DNA of 64,000 nucleotides from Bacillota bacterium (lineage in GTDB: Bacteria > Bacillota > Clostridia > Christensenellales > CAG-138). The stretch is taken from NCBI GenBank assembly GCA_023390655.1, contig JAEWCL010000019.1, forward strand, positions 1 through 64,000, given 5' to 3'. A program made the translations under genes and the position numbers. A model generated the notes under the pieces. The model was not told the DNA's origin and did no database searches. It saw nothing but the letters and a program-made list of their open reading frames with translations. Positions 1-8,012 of the stretch are shown in pieces. The first letter of the stretch is position 1, and the number at the start of each line of letters is the position of its first letter.

Positions 1-565
1 TGATCTGCGCGTCGTCCTGCTTGCAGCGGATAAATTCCAGGATATCCGGGTGGTCCACCCGCAGGATGCCCATATTTGCGCCCCGGCGCGTGCCGCCCTG
101 CTTGACGGCCTCTGTCGCGGCGTTGAACACCTTCATAAAGCTGATGGGGCCGGACGCGACGCCGCCGGTGGAGCGTACCGTGGAGCCCGCAGGCCGCAGC
201 CGGGAAAACGAAAATCCGGTACCGCCGCCGCTTTTGTGGATGAGCGCCGCATGCTTCACGGCGTCAAAAATCTCCTCCATAGAGTCCCCCACAGGCAGCA
301 CAAAGCAGGCCGAAAGCTGCCCAAGCGGCTTCCCCGCGTTCATCAGCGTGGGGGAATTGGGCAAAAACCGCCCCTTTACCATCACCTCATAAAATGCCTG
401 CGCGGTCTTTTTGATATCCGCATCCGCTTCGCCCTCGTCCGCCGCCGCAACGGCGTTCGCCACCCGGCGGAAGAGTTCGTCCGGCGTTTCGATAATGGCG
501 CCGTTTTCATCCTTGGTGAGGTAGCGCCTCTGTAATACCCGCAATGCGTTTTCGCTCAGTTGCAT
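1..565 (-). CDS. nrdJ: Adenosylcobalamin-dependent (class II) ribonucleotide reductase, N-terminal part
   Basis: Reduces ribonucleotides to deoxyribonucleotides for DNA synthesis using coenzyme B12. The gene runs off the left edge, so only the first 188 codons are present. The translation begins MQLSENALRVLQRRYLTKD and contains PNSPTLMNAG and LSACFVLPVGDSMEEIF, typical of the start of the NrdJ/NrdA catalytic barrel; the Cys in LSACF is the expected first redox cysteine. GGGTGFSFSRLR and RRGANMG also match the family. The ATG at 565 is preceded by GGAAAGGA at a good distance. Two NrdR-like boxes overlap its promoter just upstream. The active-site radical region and C-terminal cysteines lie outside the window, so class II rather than class I is judged from N-terminal resemblance only. 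Confidence 0.85.
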   Translation of the reverse strand, partial: MQLSENALRVLQRRYLTKDENGAIIETPDELFRRVANAVAAADEGEADADIKKTAQAFYEVMVKGRFLPNSPTLMNAGKPLGQLSACFVLPVGDSMEEIFDAVKHAALIHKSGGGTGFSFSRLRPAGSTVRSTGGVASGPISFMKVFNAATEAVKQGGTRRGANMGILRVDHPDILEFIRCKQDDAQI

Positions 566-583
566 CTGTGGTTCCTTTCCAAA

Positions 584-633
584 AATACATCATATAGTAG
601 TGAATCACGTCATCCGATACAACATATTGTATC
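584..633 (-). promoter_or_regulatory. Pair of NrdR-like boxes
   Basis: Box 2 (616-633) is a near-perfect 18-bp palindrome, GATACAACATATTGTATC. Box 1 (584-601), AATACATCATATAGTAGT, matches it at 13 of 18 positions with an exact 32-bp offset. Tandem ATATA-centred boxes about three helical turns apart are the known arrangement for the ATP/dATP-sensing repressor NrdR in front of ribonucleotide reductase genes. The half-sites differ somewhat from the textbook ACAC/GTGT form, so the assignment rests on spacing, position and target gene. Confidence 0.6.
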
Positions 634-653
634 AGGTGTCTATAGATTGTCAA
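626..653 (-). promoter_or_regulatory. Promoter of nrdJ
   Basis: On the minus strand, TTGACA (648-653) is followed after 16 bases by TACAAT (626-631). The -10 element lies inside the right-hand NrdR-like palindrome, so repressor binding would block polymerase. Confidence 0.6.
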
Positions 654-998
654 CGATGGGCCTCCCTTTTTTTCTGCGCCGCTCCCACGCGGCACAACGC
701 CAAAAGACCCCCGGTCACAGCGCCATACCTTGTTATACCCGCGCAGCCGCCGTTTCAACATGCGGGCTGATGCCGCCCGGGAAAAGGCCATGCTTTTGTG
801 CCATACAGCAATTTGCGCACACCCCGTGGATGGGGTATAATAGCCGCAGCGCGTCTATGATACTGGTTTTTATGCGCGTGCGGTTTTCTCCTTTCGGGCG
901 AACGCACATGCGCGGATTTTACCATATCCTCTGCGCTTCTATGGTATAATGGACTTTTAATGGAACGGTGCGGTTTTCCGCCCGTTTGGAGGAACTGG

Positions 999-1838
999 AT
1001 GATTGTACTCGATCACTTGCGTTTTACCTATGAGGGCGCGCCGCGCCCCGCGCTTGACGATGTGTCGTTTCAGATAGAGGATGGCGAAATGATCGCCATC
1101 GTCGGCCACAACGGCTCGGGCAAAAGCACGCTTGCAAAACATTTGAACGGCCTCTTGCTGCCCTCTTCCGGGCGCGTACTGGTGGACGGGATGGATACGT
1201 CCGTACCGGAAACGCTCTTAAACATCCGCCAGCGGGTGGGGATGGTGTTCCAGAACCCGGACAACCAGCTCGTGACCACCATCGTGGAGGAGGACGTGGC
1301 CTTTGGCCCCGAAAGCCTTGGGGTGGAGTCCTCCGAAATCCGCAGGCGCGTTGACGAAGCGCTCGAGCTTGTGGGCATGACGCAGTACGCAAAGCGCGCG
1401 CCGCACATGCTTTCGGGCGGGCAGAAGCAGCGCATCGCCATTGCGGGCATGCTTGCCATGCACCCAAAGGTGCTGGTGCTCGATGAAGCGACCGCCATGC
1501 TGGACCCGGAAGGCAGGCGGGAGGTACTCTCCATTATTTCCACCCTCAACCGGGAGCAGGGCATGACGGTCGTCATGATCACGCAGCTGATGGAAGAAGC
1601 CGTATTGTGCAACCGCGCTGCGGTATTGAACAAAGGCAACCTTGTCATGCTCGATACGCCGCGCGCGGTGTTTCAGGAAGCGGATACGCTGCGGCTTGCG
1701 GGCCTTGACGTGCCCGCCATGGTCAGGCTCCGGGACAGCTTGCAGGAAGCGGGCGTCGTCCTTCCCAACGAACCCATCAGCATAGAAGAACTTGCAGCCT
1801 CCGTCGAACAGGCGCTACAATCAAAAAAACGCGCATAA
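999..1838 (+). CDS. ecfA1: Energy-coupling factor transporter ATPase (A component 1)
   Basis: One of two ATPases that power the ECF-type vitamin importer; works at the inner face of the membrane as a heterodimer with the next gene product on EcfT. Walker A GHNGSGKST is at residues 36-44, the Q-loop FQNPDNQ near 90, the signature LSGGQKQR near 140 and Walker B VLVLDEATAMLDP near 160-170. The start at 999 is chosen because GGAGGAA sits just before it; a start 39 bases earlier lacks a ribosome site. The 279-aa length is normal. Two ATPases and EcfT without an adjacent S component is the group II (shared module) arrangement; candidate S components at 17.1 and 42.7 kb could use it. Confidence 0.95.
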   Translation: MIVLDHLRFTYEGAPRPALDDVSFQIEDGEMIAIVGHNGSGKSTLAKHLNGLLLPSSGRVLVDGMDTSVPETLLNIRQRVGMVFQNPDNQLVTTIVEEDVAFGPESLGVESSEIRRRVDEALELVGMTQYAKRAPHMLSGGQKQRIAIAGMLAMHPKVLVLDEATAMLDPEGRREVLSIISTLNREQGMTVVMITQLMEEAVLCNRAAVLNKGNLVMLDTPRAVFQEADTLRLAGLDVPAMVRLRDSLQEAGVVLPNEPISIEELAASVEQALQSKKRA

Positions 1839-1867
1839 GGCAAGGGAAACTTAGAAAGCGAGCAGCC

Positions 1868-2713
1868 ATGCCCATTGTATTAGAAAACGTCTCACATGTT
1901 TACATGCCGGGTAGCGCCATGGCGCAGACGGCAATTCAGGATATCTCCTTTCAGATAGAGGAAGGGGAGTTTTTTGGCATCATCGGCCACACGGGTTCCG
2001 GCAAGACCACGTTGTTGCAGCATTTAAACGGCCTTGTGCAGCCTTCCAGCGGCAAAATCATGGTGGACGGGCTTGACCTTTCCGTCAAGAAGCAGCGGAT
2101 TGAAGCGCGAAGCCGCGTCGGCCTTGTGTTCCAGTATCCGGAATATCAGCTCTTTGAGGAAACCGTATATAAGGACATTGCCTTCGGCCCGCGCAACATG
2201 CATGTGACGGAGGAGGAAATCCGGGAGCGCGTAGAGGAAGCCATGCTGCTTGTGGGCTTGGCACCCGACCTGTTTGCCGAAAAATCCCCGTTTGACCTTT
2301 CCGGCGGCGAAAAGCGCCGCGCGGCGCTGGCGGGCATCCTTGCCATGCGCCCGCGCTACCTGCTCCTGGACGAGCCCATGGCAGGCCTTGATCCCAAGGG
2401 CCGCCAGAGTGTGATTGACCTGTTGCAGACGCTCCGGAAAAAGACCGGCTGCGCCATCGTCATGGTCTCCCATTCCATGGACGATGTTGCCCGCAACGCG
2501 GACCGCATCGCGGTGCTGCATAAGGGCGCGCTTGTGATGCTTGACACGCCCGCGCGCGTGTTTGCGGAGCCGGAAAAGCTGCTGGAACTTGGCCTTGATA
2601 TCCCGCAGGCGGCGCAGCTTGCATTGCAACTGCGGGAACGGGGCATACAGGCGCCCGCGGGCGCATACCGCGAGGAGGAACTCTTGACGTTCCTGCTGGA
2701 GGCGCTCAGATGA
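1868..2713 (+). CDS. ecfA2: Energy-coupling factor transporter ATPase (A component 2)
   Basis: Second ATPase of the ECF importer, partner of the preceding protein. Walker A GHTGSGKTT, Q-loop FQYPEYQLFEETV, signature LSGGEKRR and Walker B YLLLDEPMAGLDP are all intact, and the FQYPEYQLFEET context is characteristic of the A' (EcfA2) subgroup. The gene lies 29 bases after ecfA1 and overlaps ecfT by ATGA, so the three are almost certainly cotranscribed and translationally coupled. Confidence 0.95.
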   Translation: MPIVLENVSHVYMPGSAMAQTAIQDISFQIEEGEFFGIIGHTGSGKTTLLQHLNGLVQPSSGKIMVDGLDLSVKKQRIEARSRVGLVFQYPEYQLFEETVYKDIAFGPRNMHVTEEEIRERVEEAMLLVGLAPDLFAEKSPFDLSGGEKRRAALAGILAMRPRYLLLDEPMAGLDPKGRQSVIDLLQTLRKKTGCAIVMVSHSMDDVARNADRIAVLHKGALVMLDTPARVFAEPEKLLELGLDIPQAAQLALQLRERGIQAPAGAYREEELLTFLLEALR

Positions 2714-3513
2714 CAAACATTACATTAGGGCAATATTTCCCGGGTGATTCCATCATCCACCGCCTGGATCCGCGCACCAAAATGCTTGCGATGCTGTTTT
2801 ATATCGTCATCGTGTTTTTGGTAAAGCAGCTTGTGCTGTTCCTGCTGCCCACCGCGTTTGTGGTGCTTGTGGTACTGCTTTCCGGCGTGCCGTTTTCCTA
2901 CGTGCTGCGCTCGTTAAAGCCGCTCAGGTTCCTGCTGCTGTTCATGTTTTTTATGAACCTGTTTTTAACGCCGGGCGAGACGCTGCTGTGGGAATACGCG
3001 TTTCTGCGCGTCACGGAGGAAGCGCTGCTGCAGGCGGTGTACATTTCCCTGCGCCTTGTGCTGCTTGTTGGCGGTACGTCTTTGATGACGCTGACCACCT
3101 CTCCCATTGCGCTCACGGACGGCCTTGAACGGCTTTTAAAGCCCCTTTCCAAGCTGAAATTCCCCGCGCATGAGCTTGCCATGATGATGACGATCGCGCT
3201 GCGCTTTATTCCGACCCTGATGGAAGAGGCGGATAAAATCCGCAAGGCGCAGCTTTCCCGCGGGGCGGATTTTGAAAGCGGCAATCTTGTCAACCGCGCC
3301 AAGAGCATGATTCCCATCCTGGTGCCGCTGTTCGTTTCCGCGTTTCGGCGTGCGGATGAGCTGGCGATGGCTATGGAATCCCGCTGCTACCACGGCGGGG
3401 AAGGCCGTACCCGCATGCATGTGCTGCGCTACGGGCGTGCGGACGCCTTCGCGTTTGCAGCAACGCTCGGCATGGGCGTCATCATCGTGCTGCTGCAGGC
3501 ATTCCCGCTATGA
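2710..3513 (+). CDS. ecfT: Energy-coupling factor transporter transmembrane protein EcfT
   Basis: Integral membrane scaffold that couples the two ATPases to substrate-binding S components. The 267-aa protein has several hydrophobic segments and, in the cytoplasmic coupling-helix region, the two short Arg motifs expected for EcfT: SRGADF near residue 178 and ESRCYHGG near 222. The first is Ser-Arg-Gly rather than the classical Ala-Arg-Gly, a common variant. It overlaps ecfA2 by four bases and its stop overlaps the next gene's start by four bases. Confidence 0.93.
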   Translation: MTNITLGQYFPGDSIIHRLDPRTKMLAMLFYIVIVFLVKQLVLFLLPTAFVVLVVLLSGVPFSYVLRSLKPLRFLLLFMFFMNLFLTPGETLLWEYAFLRVTEEALLQAVYISLRLVLLVGGTSLMTLTTSPIALTDGLERLLKPLSKLKFPAHELAMMMTIALRFIPTLMEEADKIRKAQLSRGADFESGNLVNRAKSMIPILVPLFVSAFRRADELAMAMESRCYHGGEGRTRMHVLRYGRADAFAFAATLGMGVIIVLLQAFPL

Positions 3514-3911
3514 ATGCGAAGCATCGGAAATATTTTTTAATCGCCGCGGGCGCGCTCCTGCTCATCGCAGCCGTGTGGAGCCTGTTTCTTTCGGACGGCA
3601 CGGGTTCCCACCTTGCCGCGAAGCTGAACGCCTATGGCTACAGCCTGACCGCCGACGACATCTACCCCGTGGGCGAGTGGAAGGATACGAGCATCCGCAC
3701 CCTCATCGGCGATGCCGGGCTTGACGCCGCCATCGCCGCATCAAAGCAGGCGGGCTTTCCCTCCAATATTGATCACACAGGCACCGTCACGCTCATCATG
3801 GCAAACGCCACGGGGGACGAAGTCGTCACCGTGTATCTGCTCGATGGCGAAATCGAGCTTGCGTTTGTGCAGGTGGCAGGCTCGGACGCAGTCAAGGCAT
3901 TGGGTTTTTAG
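3510..3911 (+). CDS. Small membrane-anchored hypothetical protein
   Basis: 133 aa of unknown function. An N-terminal stretch, YFLIAAGALLLIAAVWSLFL, is a signal anchor or uncleaved signal peptide; the remaining ~105 residues look soluble and extracytoplasmic, with a GD/GE-rich beta pattern. The start overlaps the ecfT stop (ATGA), so it is made with the ECF module. It has no cysteine lipobox. It might be an accessory of the transporter, but nothing in the sequence proves this. A modular repeat follows directly. Confidence 0.7.
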   Translation: MNAKHRKYFLIAAGALLLIAAVWSLFLSDGTGSHLAAKLNAYGYSLTADDIYPVGEWKDTSIRTLIGDAGLDAAIAASKQAGFPSNIDHTGTVTLIMANATGDEVVTVYLLDGEIELAFVQVAGSDAVKALGF

Positions 3912-3990
3912 GGCCGTTACGGCCCTAAACGGAGGTTTGGAGGCAGAGCCTCCAACGTCTTTTCGCTTAAGAACCCCTTCAAGATGGAGG
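3908..3990 (+). repeat. Modular intergenic hairpin repeat, copy 1
   Basis: Contains GGGCCGTTACGGCCC followed by a GGAGGCAGAGCCTCC hairpin and AACGT. The same modules in the same order recur at 34.3 kb and 20.56 kb; it lies exactly between the small anchored protein and truA. Confidence 0.8.
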
Positions 3991-3994
3991 TTTC

Positions 3995-4762
3995 ATGCGC
4001 CGAATCCGCCTCATCATCGAATACGACGGTACGAACTACGTCGGCTGGCAGACGCAGCCGAACGGCCTTGCCGTACAGCAGGTGATTGAACAAGAGCTTC
4101 ATAGCGTCACGGGGGAGGATATCTCCCTTCACGCCTCGGGCCGGACGGACAGCGGCGTGCACGCGCTGGCGCAGGTGGCGCATTTTGACACTCTCGCCCG
4201 CATGCCCGCGGATAAATTCGCGTTCGCGCTCAACAGCGGGCTTCCAAGGGACATCCGCATCCGGTATTCAGAAGAAGCGCCGGAGGATTTCCACGCCCGG
4301 TTCAGTGCAAAGCGCAAGCAGTACCGCTATACGCTCCAGGCGGGCGAGCACGCCCGCGCGTTTTTGCGGAACACGGCGCTGCATGTGCACGGCAGGCTGA
4401 ATGAGGACGTCCTGCATCAAATGGCCAAGGACGCCATAGGCGTGCACGACTTCCACGCGTTTATGGCGGCGAACACCTCCATGGAAAACACCGTGCGGGA
4501 AATCTACCGCTCCGAATGGACGCGGGAGGGCGAACTTTTTTACTACGATGTGGAGGGCAACGGGTTTCTATATAACATGGTGCGCATCCTCGTTGGCACC
4601 ATGCTTGCTGCCGCAAAAGGCACGCTGCCGCCCGACGCCATGCAACAAGCGCTTTCCTCCGGCCGCAGGAATGATGCGGGGCCGACCGCGCCCGCGCACG
4701 GGCTGACGCTCATGCGCGTTGTTTACCCGGATTTTGACACGGCGGAGATTGTACAACCATAA
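3995..4762 (+). CDS. truA: tRNA pseudouridine(38-40) synthase TruA
   Basis: Converts uridines 38-40 of the tRNA anticodon stem to pseudouridine. The catalytic motif GRTDSGVHA is at residues 49-57 with the nucleophilic Asp at 52, and the later motifs YRY and NGFLYNMVRILVGT near residues 109 and 190 are conserved. At 255 aa it is full length. ATG 3995 follows AAGATGGAGG. It stands behind a modular repeat and is probably still read from the ecf promoter, an arrangement common in Firmicutes where truA follows ecfT. Confidence 0.95.
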   Translation: MRRIRLIIEYDGTNYVGWQTQPNGLAVQQVIEQELHSVTGEDISLHASGRTDSGVHALAQVAHFDTLARMPADKFAFALNSGLPRDIRIRYSEEAPEDFHARFSAKRKQYRYTLQAGEHARAFLRNTALHVHGRLNEDVLHQMAKDAIGVHDFHAFMAANTSMENTVREIYRSEWTREGELFYYDVEGNGFLYNMVRILVGTMLAAAKGTLPPDAMQQALSSGRRNDAGPTAPAHGLTLMRVVYPDFDTAEIVQP

Positions 4763-4807
4763 TTCTGTGTTATACTGTCCTGAGTTAGATGTAACCTGGA
4801 AGGAAAT

Positions 4808-5641
4808 ATGGATATGCCGAAGTTTGATTTTGAGATCGTAGGAAAGATCGGGTCGATGGCCCTTATCAGCAGAGAGGACAACGACATCGATTACAATATA
4901 TTCAGCCGCCTCGGGAAGGAACTGCGCCCCGGCATCATCTGGGTCAGCTCCGGTGCCGTGGAAATCGGGCGCGTAGATCACATCAAGCGCAATGGCCGGG
5001 AGCTGATCGGCGACATTGAGGATGTGAAGACGGACTACGCCGCGCAGGGCCAGGCAATCCTGATGCAGGAGTACCGGCGCTTTGTGCCCTCCCAATATTC
5101 CGTGCGGCAGCTTTTAGTTGAGCACACGCATTTTAACGATGAGGAAAAGCGCAACCACATCAAGCGCTTTTTGCTCCGCTGCGCGGTGCAGAACGCCATC
5201 CCCATCATCAACTACAACGATCCCGTTTCCTCGGAGGAAAACCGCCGCTGGGAATTGGACCTGCTGCGGGAAAAGACGGAGCATGTGGTGGAATGCGTGG
5301 ACAACGATGAAACCGCGTCTGTCGTCTGCACGCTGGTGCACTCGATGTACCTTGTGATCCTCACCTCGGTGGACGGCATCTACCGCGATCCTACCGACCC
5401 TTCCACGCTTGTGGAGGCTGTAGAGGGCAAGGACATTCAGGAGGTATTGGATGGCATCGACATCCTGCAGACCTCTTGCGTGGGCGCAAGCCGCGCGGGC
5501 GCGAACGGCGCGCGGGCGAAGCTCGACTTTATCAAGGAGCCCGTCAGGCAGGGCACCACCGTCATCATCGCCAACGGCAAAAGCAAGTTGAGCGATGTCA
5601 TCGCGGGTAAGTGCCGCAGGACGATCTTCCGCGTGCGGTAG
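4808..5641 (+). CDS. Amino acid kinase family protein (glutamate 5-kinase/UMP kinase-like)
   Basis: 277 aa with the amino acid kinase fold: an N-terminal KIGSMAL phosphate loop, WVSSGAVEIGR near residue 48, INYNDPVSSEE near 137, and VDNDETASVV followed by VILTSVDGIYRDPT near 165-195, which is the nucleotide-binding part of the family. The segment SRAGANGARAKL stands where glutamate 5-kinases have their GTGGM.TK loop. There is no PUA domain and no proA next to it, so proline synthesis is not assured; the substrate is unknown. GGAAGGAAAT precedes ATG 4808; a second ATG two codons later is possible. A strong terminator follows. Confidence 0.75.
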   Translation: MDMPKFDFEIVGKIGSMALISREDNDIDYNIFSRLGKELRPGIIWVSSGAVEIGRVDHIKRNGRELIGDIEDVKTDYAAQGQAILMQEYRRFVPSQYSVRQLLVEHTHFNDEEKRNHIKRFLLRCAVQNAIPIINYNDPVSSEENRRWELDLLREKTEHVVECVDNDETASVVCTLVHSMYLVILTSVDGIYRDPTDPSTLVEAVEGKDIQEVLDGIDILQTSCVGASRAGANGARAKLDFIKEPVRQGTTVIIANGKSKLSDVIAGKCRRTIFRVR

Positions 5642-5694
5642 CAGCCTGCGCGTAGCTTTTTCCGTTCATCTTCCGCTTAAAAGAGTCTTACTCC

Positions 5695-5728
5695 ACGGGC
5701 CGCGGCTTTGCCGCGGTCCGTTTAATTA
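5695..5728 (+). terminator. Intrinsic terminator after the amino acid kinase gene
   Basis: A 12-bp stem ACGGGCCGCGGC / GCCGCGGTCCGT with a three-base loop is followed by TTTAATT. It closes the ecf-truA-kinase unit. Confidence 0.75.
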
Positions 5729-5854
5729 TAGGCTACATCTTCGCCGTTTTGTTGCCCACAGCTATCATTTCTTTGCGGGTATTATGGCAGAAAAACGCCC
5801 TGTTTACGGCCGCTTTTCAAGGGTTCTCCAATTCATACCAAAATAATAGGGTAC

Positions 5855-5883
5855 TTGACAAGGGGAGAGGAGAAATGATACCC
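5855..5883 (+). promoter_or_regulatory. Promoter of the iron-type ABC importer operon
   Basis: TTGACA at 5855-5860 is followed at about 16-17 bases by a weak GATACC. The operator palindrome at 5891-5908 lies just downstream, where it would overlap the transcription start. Confidence 0.5.
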
Positions 5884-5890
5884 TAGCCGA

Positions 5891-5908
5891 GGTTAGTGTA
5901 CTCTAACC
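5891..5908 (+). promoter_or_regulatory. DtxR/IdeR-like operator palindrome
   Basis: GGTTAGTGTACTCTAACC is an inverted repeat with 16 of 18 positions symmetric. The GGTTAG/CTAACC arms resemble half-sites of iron-dependent DtxR-family repressors (TTAGGTTAGCCTAACC type), and it sits at the start of an iron-type uptake operon. The regulator gene is not in the window. Confidence 0.5.
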
Positions 5909-5940
5909 AAATATCATTTCAAGTACAAAGGAGCAACATT

Positions 5941-7017
5941 GTGAAGCTTAAAAAACTGATCAGCGCCCTTCTCGCCATTGCGCTGCTTGCATCCCTGGCT
6001 GCGTGCGCCGCGCCCGCGGCCCCCTCGGGAGTAGATGCCACCCCCGCCGCCGCGGAAGCAACGCCCGCGCCTGAAGCGACGGCAGAAGCGCCCGTCGAGG
6101 CTACGGAATACCCCATTACCATCAAGCATGCGTTTGGGGAAACCGTGCTTACGGAAAAGCCGGAACGCATTGCCACCATCTTCTGGGGCAACCATGACGT
6201 GCCGCTGGCGCTGGGCGTGGTTCCCGTGGGCGCGTCCATGGCAAACTATGGCGTGACGGACGGCAGCGGCATGCTGCCCTGGACGGCGGAAGGCTTCAAA
6301 GCCCTTGGCGTTGAAAGCCCCTTGTTGTTCAGCGATACGGACGGCCTTGATTATGAGGCCATCAGCGAAGTGCAGCCCGATGTGATTCTTGCGGCATACT
6401 CCGGCATCACGCAGGAGGACTACGATCTGTTGAGCCAGATTGCGCCTGTTGTTGCGTATCCCACGCTTGCCTGGCAGACCTACTGGCGCGATCAGATTAC
6501 TATGGACGCCACCGGCATGGGCATGCAAAAAGAAGGCGAGCAGCTTGTCGCCGAGCTTGAGCAGCTGATTGCAGAGAAGCTTTCCGCCTATCCGCAAATC
6601 GCCGGGAAGACCGCCGCGTTCTTCTACTTCATGCCTGCCGACCTGGGCAAGTTCTATGTGTATCTTCCCACAGACCCCCGCGCCGCGTTTTTGGAGGATC
6701 TTGGCATGAAGGTGCCCGAAAGCATATTGAAGCTGGCCGAAAGCTCCGAAAGCTTTTCCGTTGAGTTGAGCGCGGAGAATGTGGACCTGCTCAAGGACGT
6801 GGATATTGTCATCGGTTACGGCGACGACGCATTGCTCAAGGCCCTGCAGGCGGACAGCCTGATGGGTACGATGCCCGCCATCAAGCGGGGCTCTGTTGTG
6901 CTCCTGGAGGACGGCACGCCGCTCGCCGCGTCCAGCACGCCCAGCGCGCTCTCCATCCCCGCCGCGATCGATGAATACCTGGCGCTGATCGGCAAGGCCG
7001 CCGATCAGGTTGGATGA
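5941..7017 (+). CDS. ABC transporter substrate-binding lipoprotein, iron(III)/siderophore family
   Basis: Binds the ligand outside the cell and hands it to the permeases that follow. An N-terminal signal KKLISALLAIALLASLAAC ends in the lipobox LAAC, followed by a 40-residue Ala/Pro/Thr/Glu-rich linker. The mature part has the helical-backbone binding-protein fold: PERIATIFWGNHDVPLALGV, then EAISEVQPDVILAAYSG, then KRGSVVLLEDG. The GTG at 5941 is preferred over the upstream GTG at 5896, because AAAGGAG precedes it, the upstream GTG lies inside the operator palindrome, and the signal peptide then begins properly. Siderophore, heme and cobalamin binders share this fold; iron is inferred from the operator. 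Confidence 0.88.
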   Translation: MKLKKLISALLAIALLASLAACAAPAAPSGVDATPAAAEATPAPEATAEAPVEATEYPITIKHAFGETVLTEKPERIATIFWGNHDVPLALGVVPVGASMANYGVTDGSGMLPWTAEGFKALGVESPLLFSDTDGLDYEAISEVQPDVILAAYSGITQEDYDLLSQIAPVVAYPTLAWQTYWRDQITMDATGMGMQKEGEQLVAELEQLIAEKLSAYPQIAGKTAAFFYFMPADLGKFYVYLPTDPRAAFLEDLGMKVPESILKLAESSESFSVELSAENVDLLKDVDIVIGYGDDALLKALQADSLMGTMPAIKRGSVVLLEDGTPLAASSTPSALSIPAAIDEYLALIGKAADQVG

Positions 7018-8012
7018 AGTCGCCTAAACCCCTCCTGCTGCTCTGCGCCGGTGGAATCGGGATCCTCCTTTGCATCCTTGCTTCATTGGCGCTCGGTTCA
7101 CGCACCGTGGGGGTAGGGGATGTCATTACTGCCCTGTTTCGCACGGATGTTTCCTCGTTTGACGCACTTGTCGTGCGCGAGCGCATCCCAAGGACCATAT
7201 TCAGCCTCATTGCCGGAGCCTCCCTCGGGGTCTCCGGCGCTCTGATGCAGGCGATTACCCGCAACCCTATCGCGGACCCAAGCATCCTGGGCGTCAATAC
7301 CGGCGCGTCCCTGTTTGTGGTAGGCGGCATCGTCCTGTTCCGCATCAGCACCGCGGCCGAATACATCTGGTTTGCGCTTTTGGGCGCTGCAATCACTGCG
7401 GTGTTTGTCTACCGGATCGGCTCCATGGGCTATGGCGGCGCTACGCCGATTAAGCTTGCGCTGGCGGGCGCCGCGACGAGTGCCGCGCTCTCTTCCCTGG
7501 TCAGCGCCGTGATCCTGCCAAGGACGGATGCGCTCAACGCCTACCGGTTCTGGCAGGTGGGAAGCGTTGGCGGCGCTACCTGGCAGGGCATCCTGACGGT
7601 CGCCACGTTTCTTTTCGCGGGCCTTTTCATCGGCTTTTTCATTGCCCCGGCATTGAACGCGCTTGCACTGGGGGATGATGTGGCGACGGGCCTTGGCGTG
7701 CGGGTGGGCGTTGTACGAAGTGTGGGCGCATTGGCAGGGGTGCTGCTTTGCGGCGCGACAACGGCGCTTGCGGGGCCCATCGCATTCGTCGGGCTGATGA
7801 TTCCCCATAGCATGCGGCTCATCTCCGGGCCCGACATGAAGGGCATTGTGCCGCTATCCGCGGCGGGCGGCGCCATCCTTTTGACGATCTCTGACATTAT
7901 CGGGCGGCTCATCGGTTCGCCAAGCGAGCTTGAGGCGGGGATTGTGACAGCATTCTTTGGCGCGCCCATCCTGATCCTGATTGCCATGAGAGCGAAGGTG
8001 CGGTCGTTATGA
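7014..8012 (+). CDS. FecCD-family ABC transporter permease 1
   Basis: Membrane permease of the importer, 332 aa, with about nine to ten hydrophobic segments. Family hallmarks are RIPRTIFSLIAGASLGVSG at residues 57-75, GALMQAITRNPIADPSILG just after, and GPIAFVGLMIPHSMRLISG near 257. The start overlaps the binding-protein stop by ATGA. It pairs with the next gene as a heterodimer. Confidence 0.93.
   Translation: MKSPKPLLLLCAGGIGILLCILASLALGSRTVGVGDVITALFRTDVSSFDALVVRERIPRTIFSLIAGASLGVSGALMQAITRNPIADPSILGVNTGASLFVVGGIVLFRISTAAEYIWFALLGAAITAVFVYRIGSMGYGGATPIKLALAGAATSAALSSLVSAVILPRTDALNAYRFWQVGSVGGATWQGILTVATFLFAGLFIGFFIAPALNALALGDDVATGLGVRVGVVRSVGALAGVLLCGATTALAGPIAFVGLMIPHSMRLISGPDMKGIVPLSAAGGAILLTISDIIGRLIGSPSELEAGIVTAFFGAPILILIAMRAKVRSL

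Larger units (their letters stand above)
566..998. other. Intergenic region between nrdJ and ecfA
   Basis: Divergent control region. The left part holds the nrdJ promoter and NrdR-like boxes. The right part has two TATAAT hexamers (836-841 and 945-950) reading rightward, each with only a poor -35 at the right distance; one or both may start the ecf operon. I see no convincing gene or riboswitch in it. Confidence 0.5.

Noticed and set aside
5896..5940. Upstream GTG start for the iron-type binding lipoprotein
   Set aside because: It lies in the operator palindrome and would put 15 residues before the signal peptide; GTG 5941 has the ribosome site.
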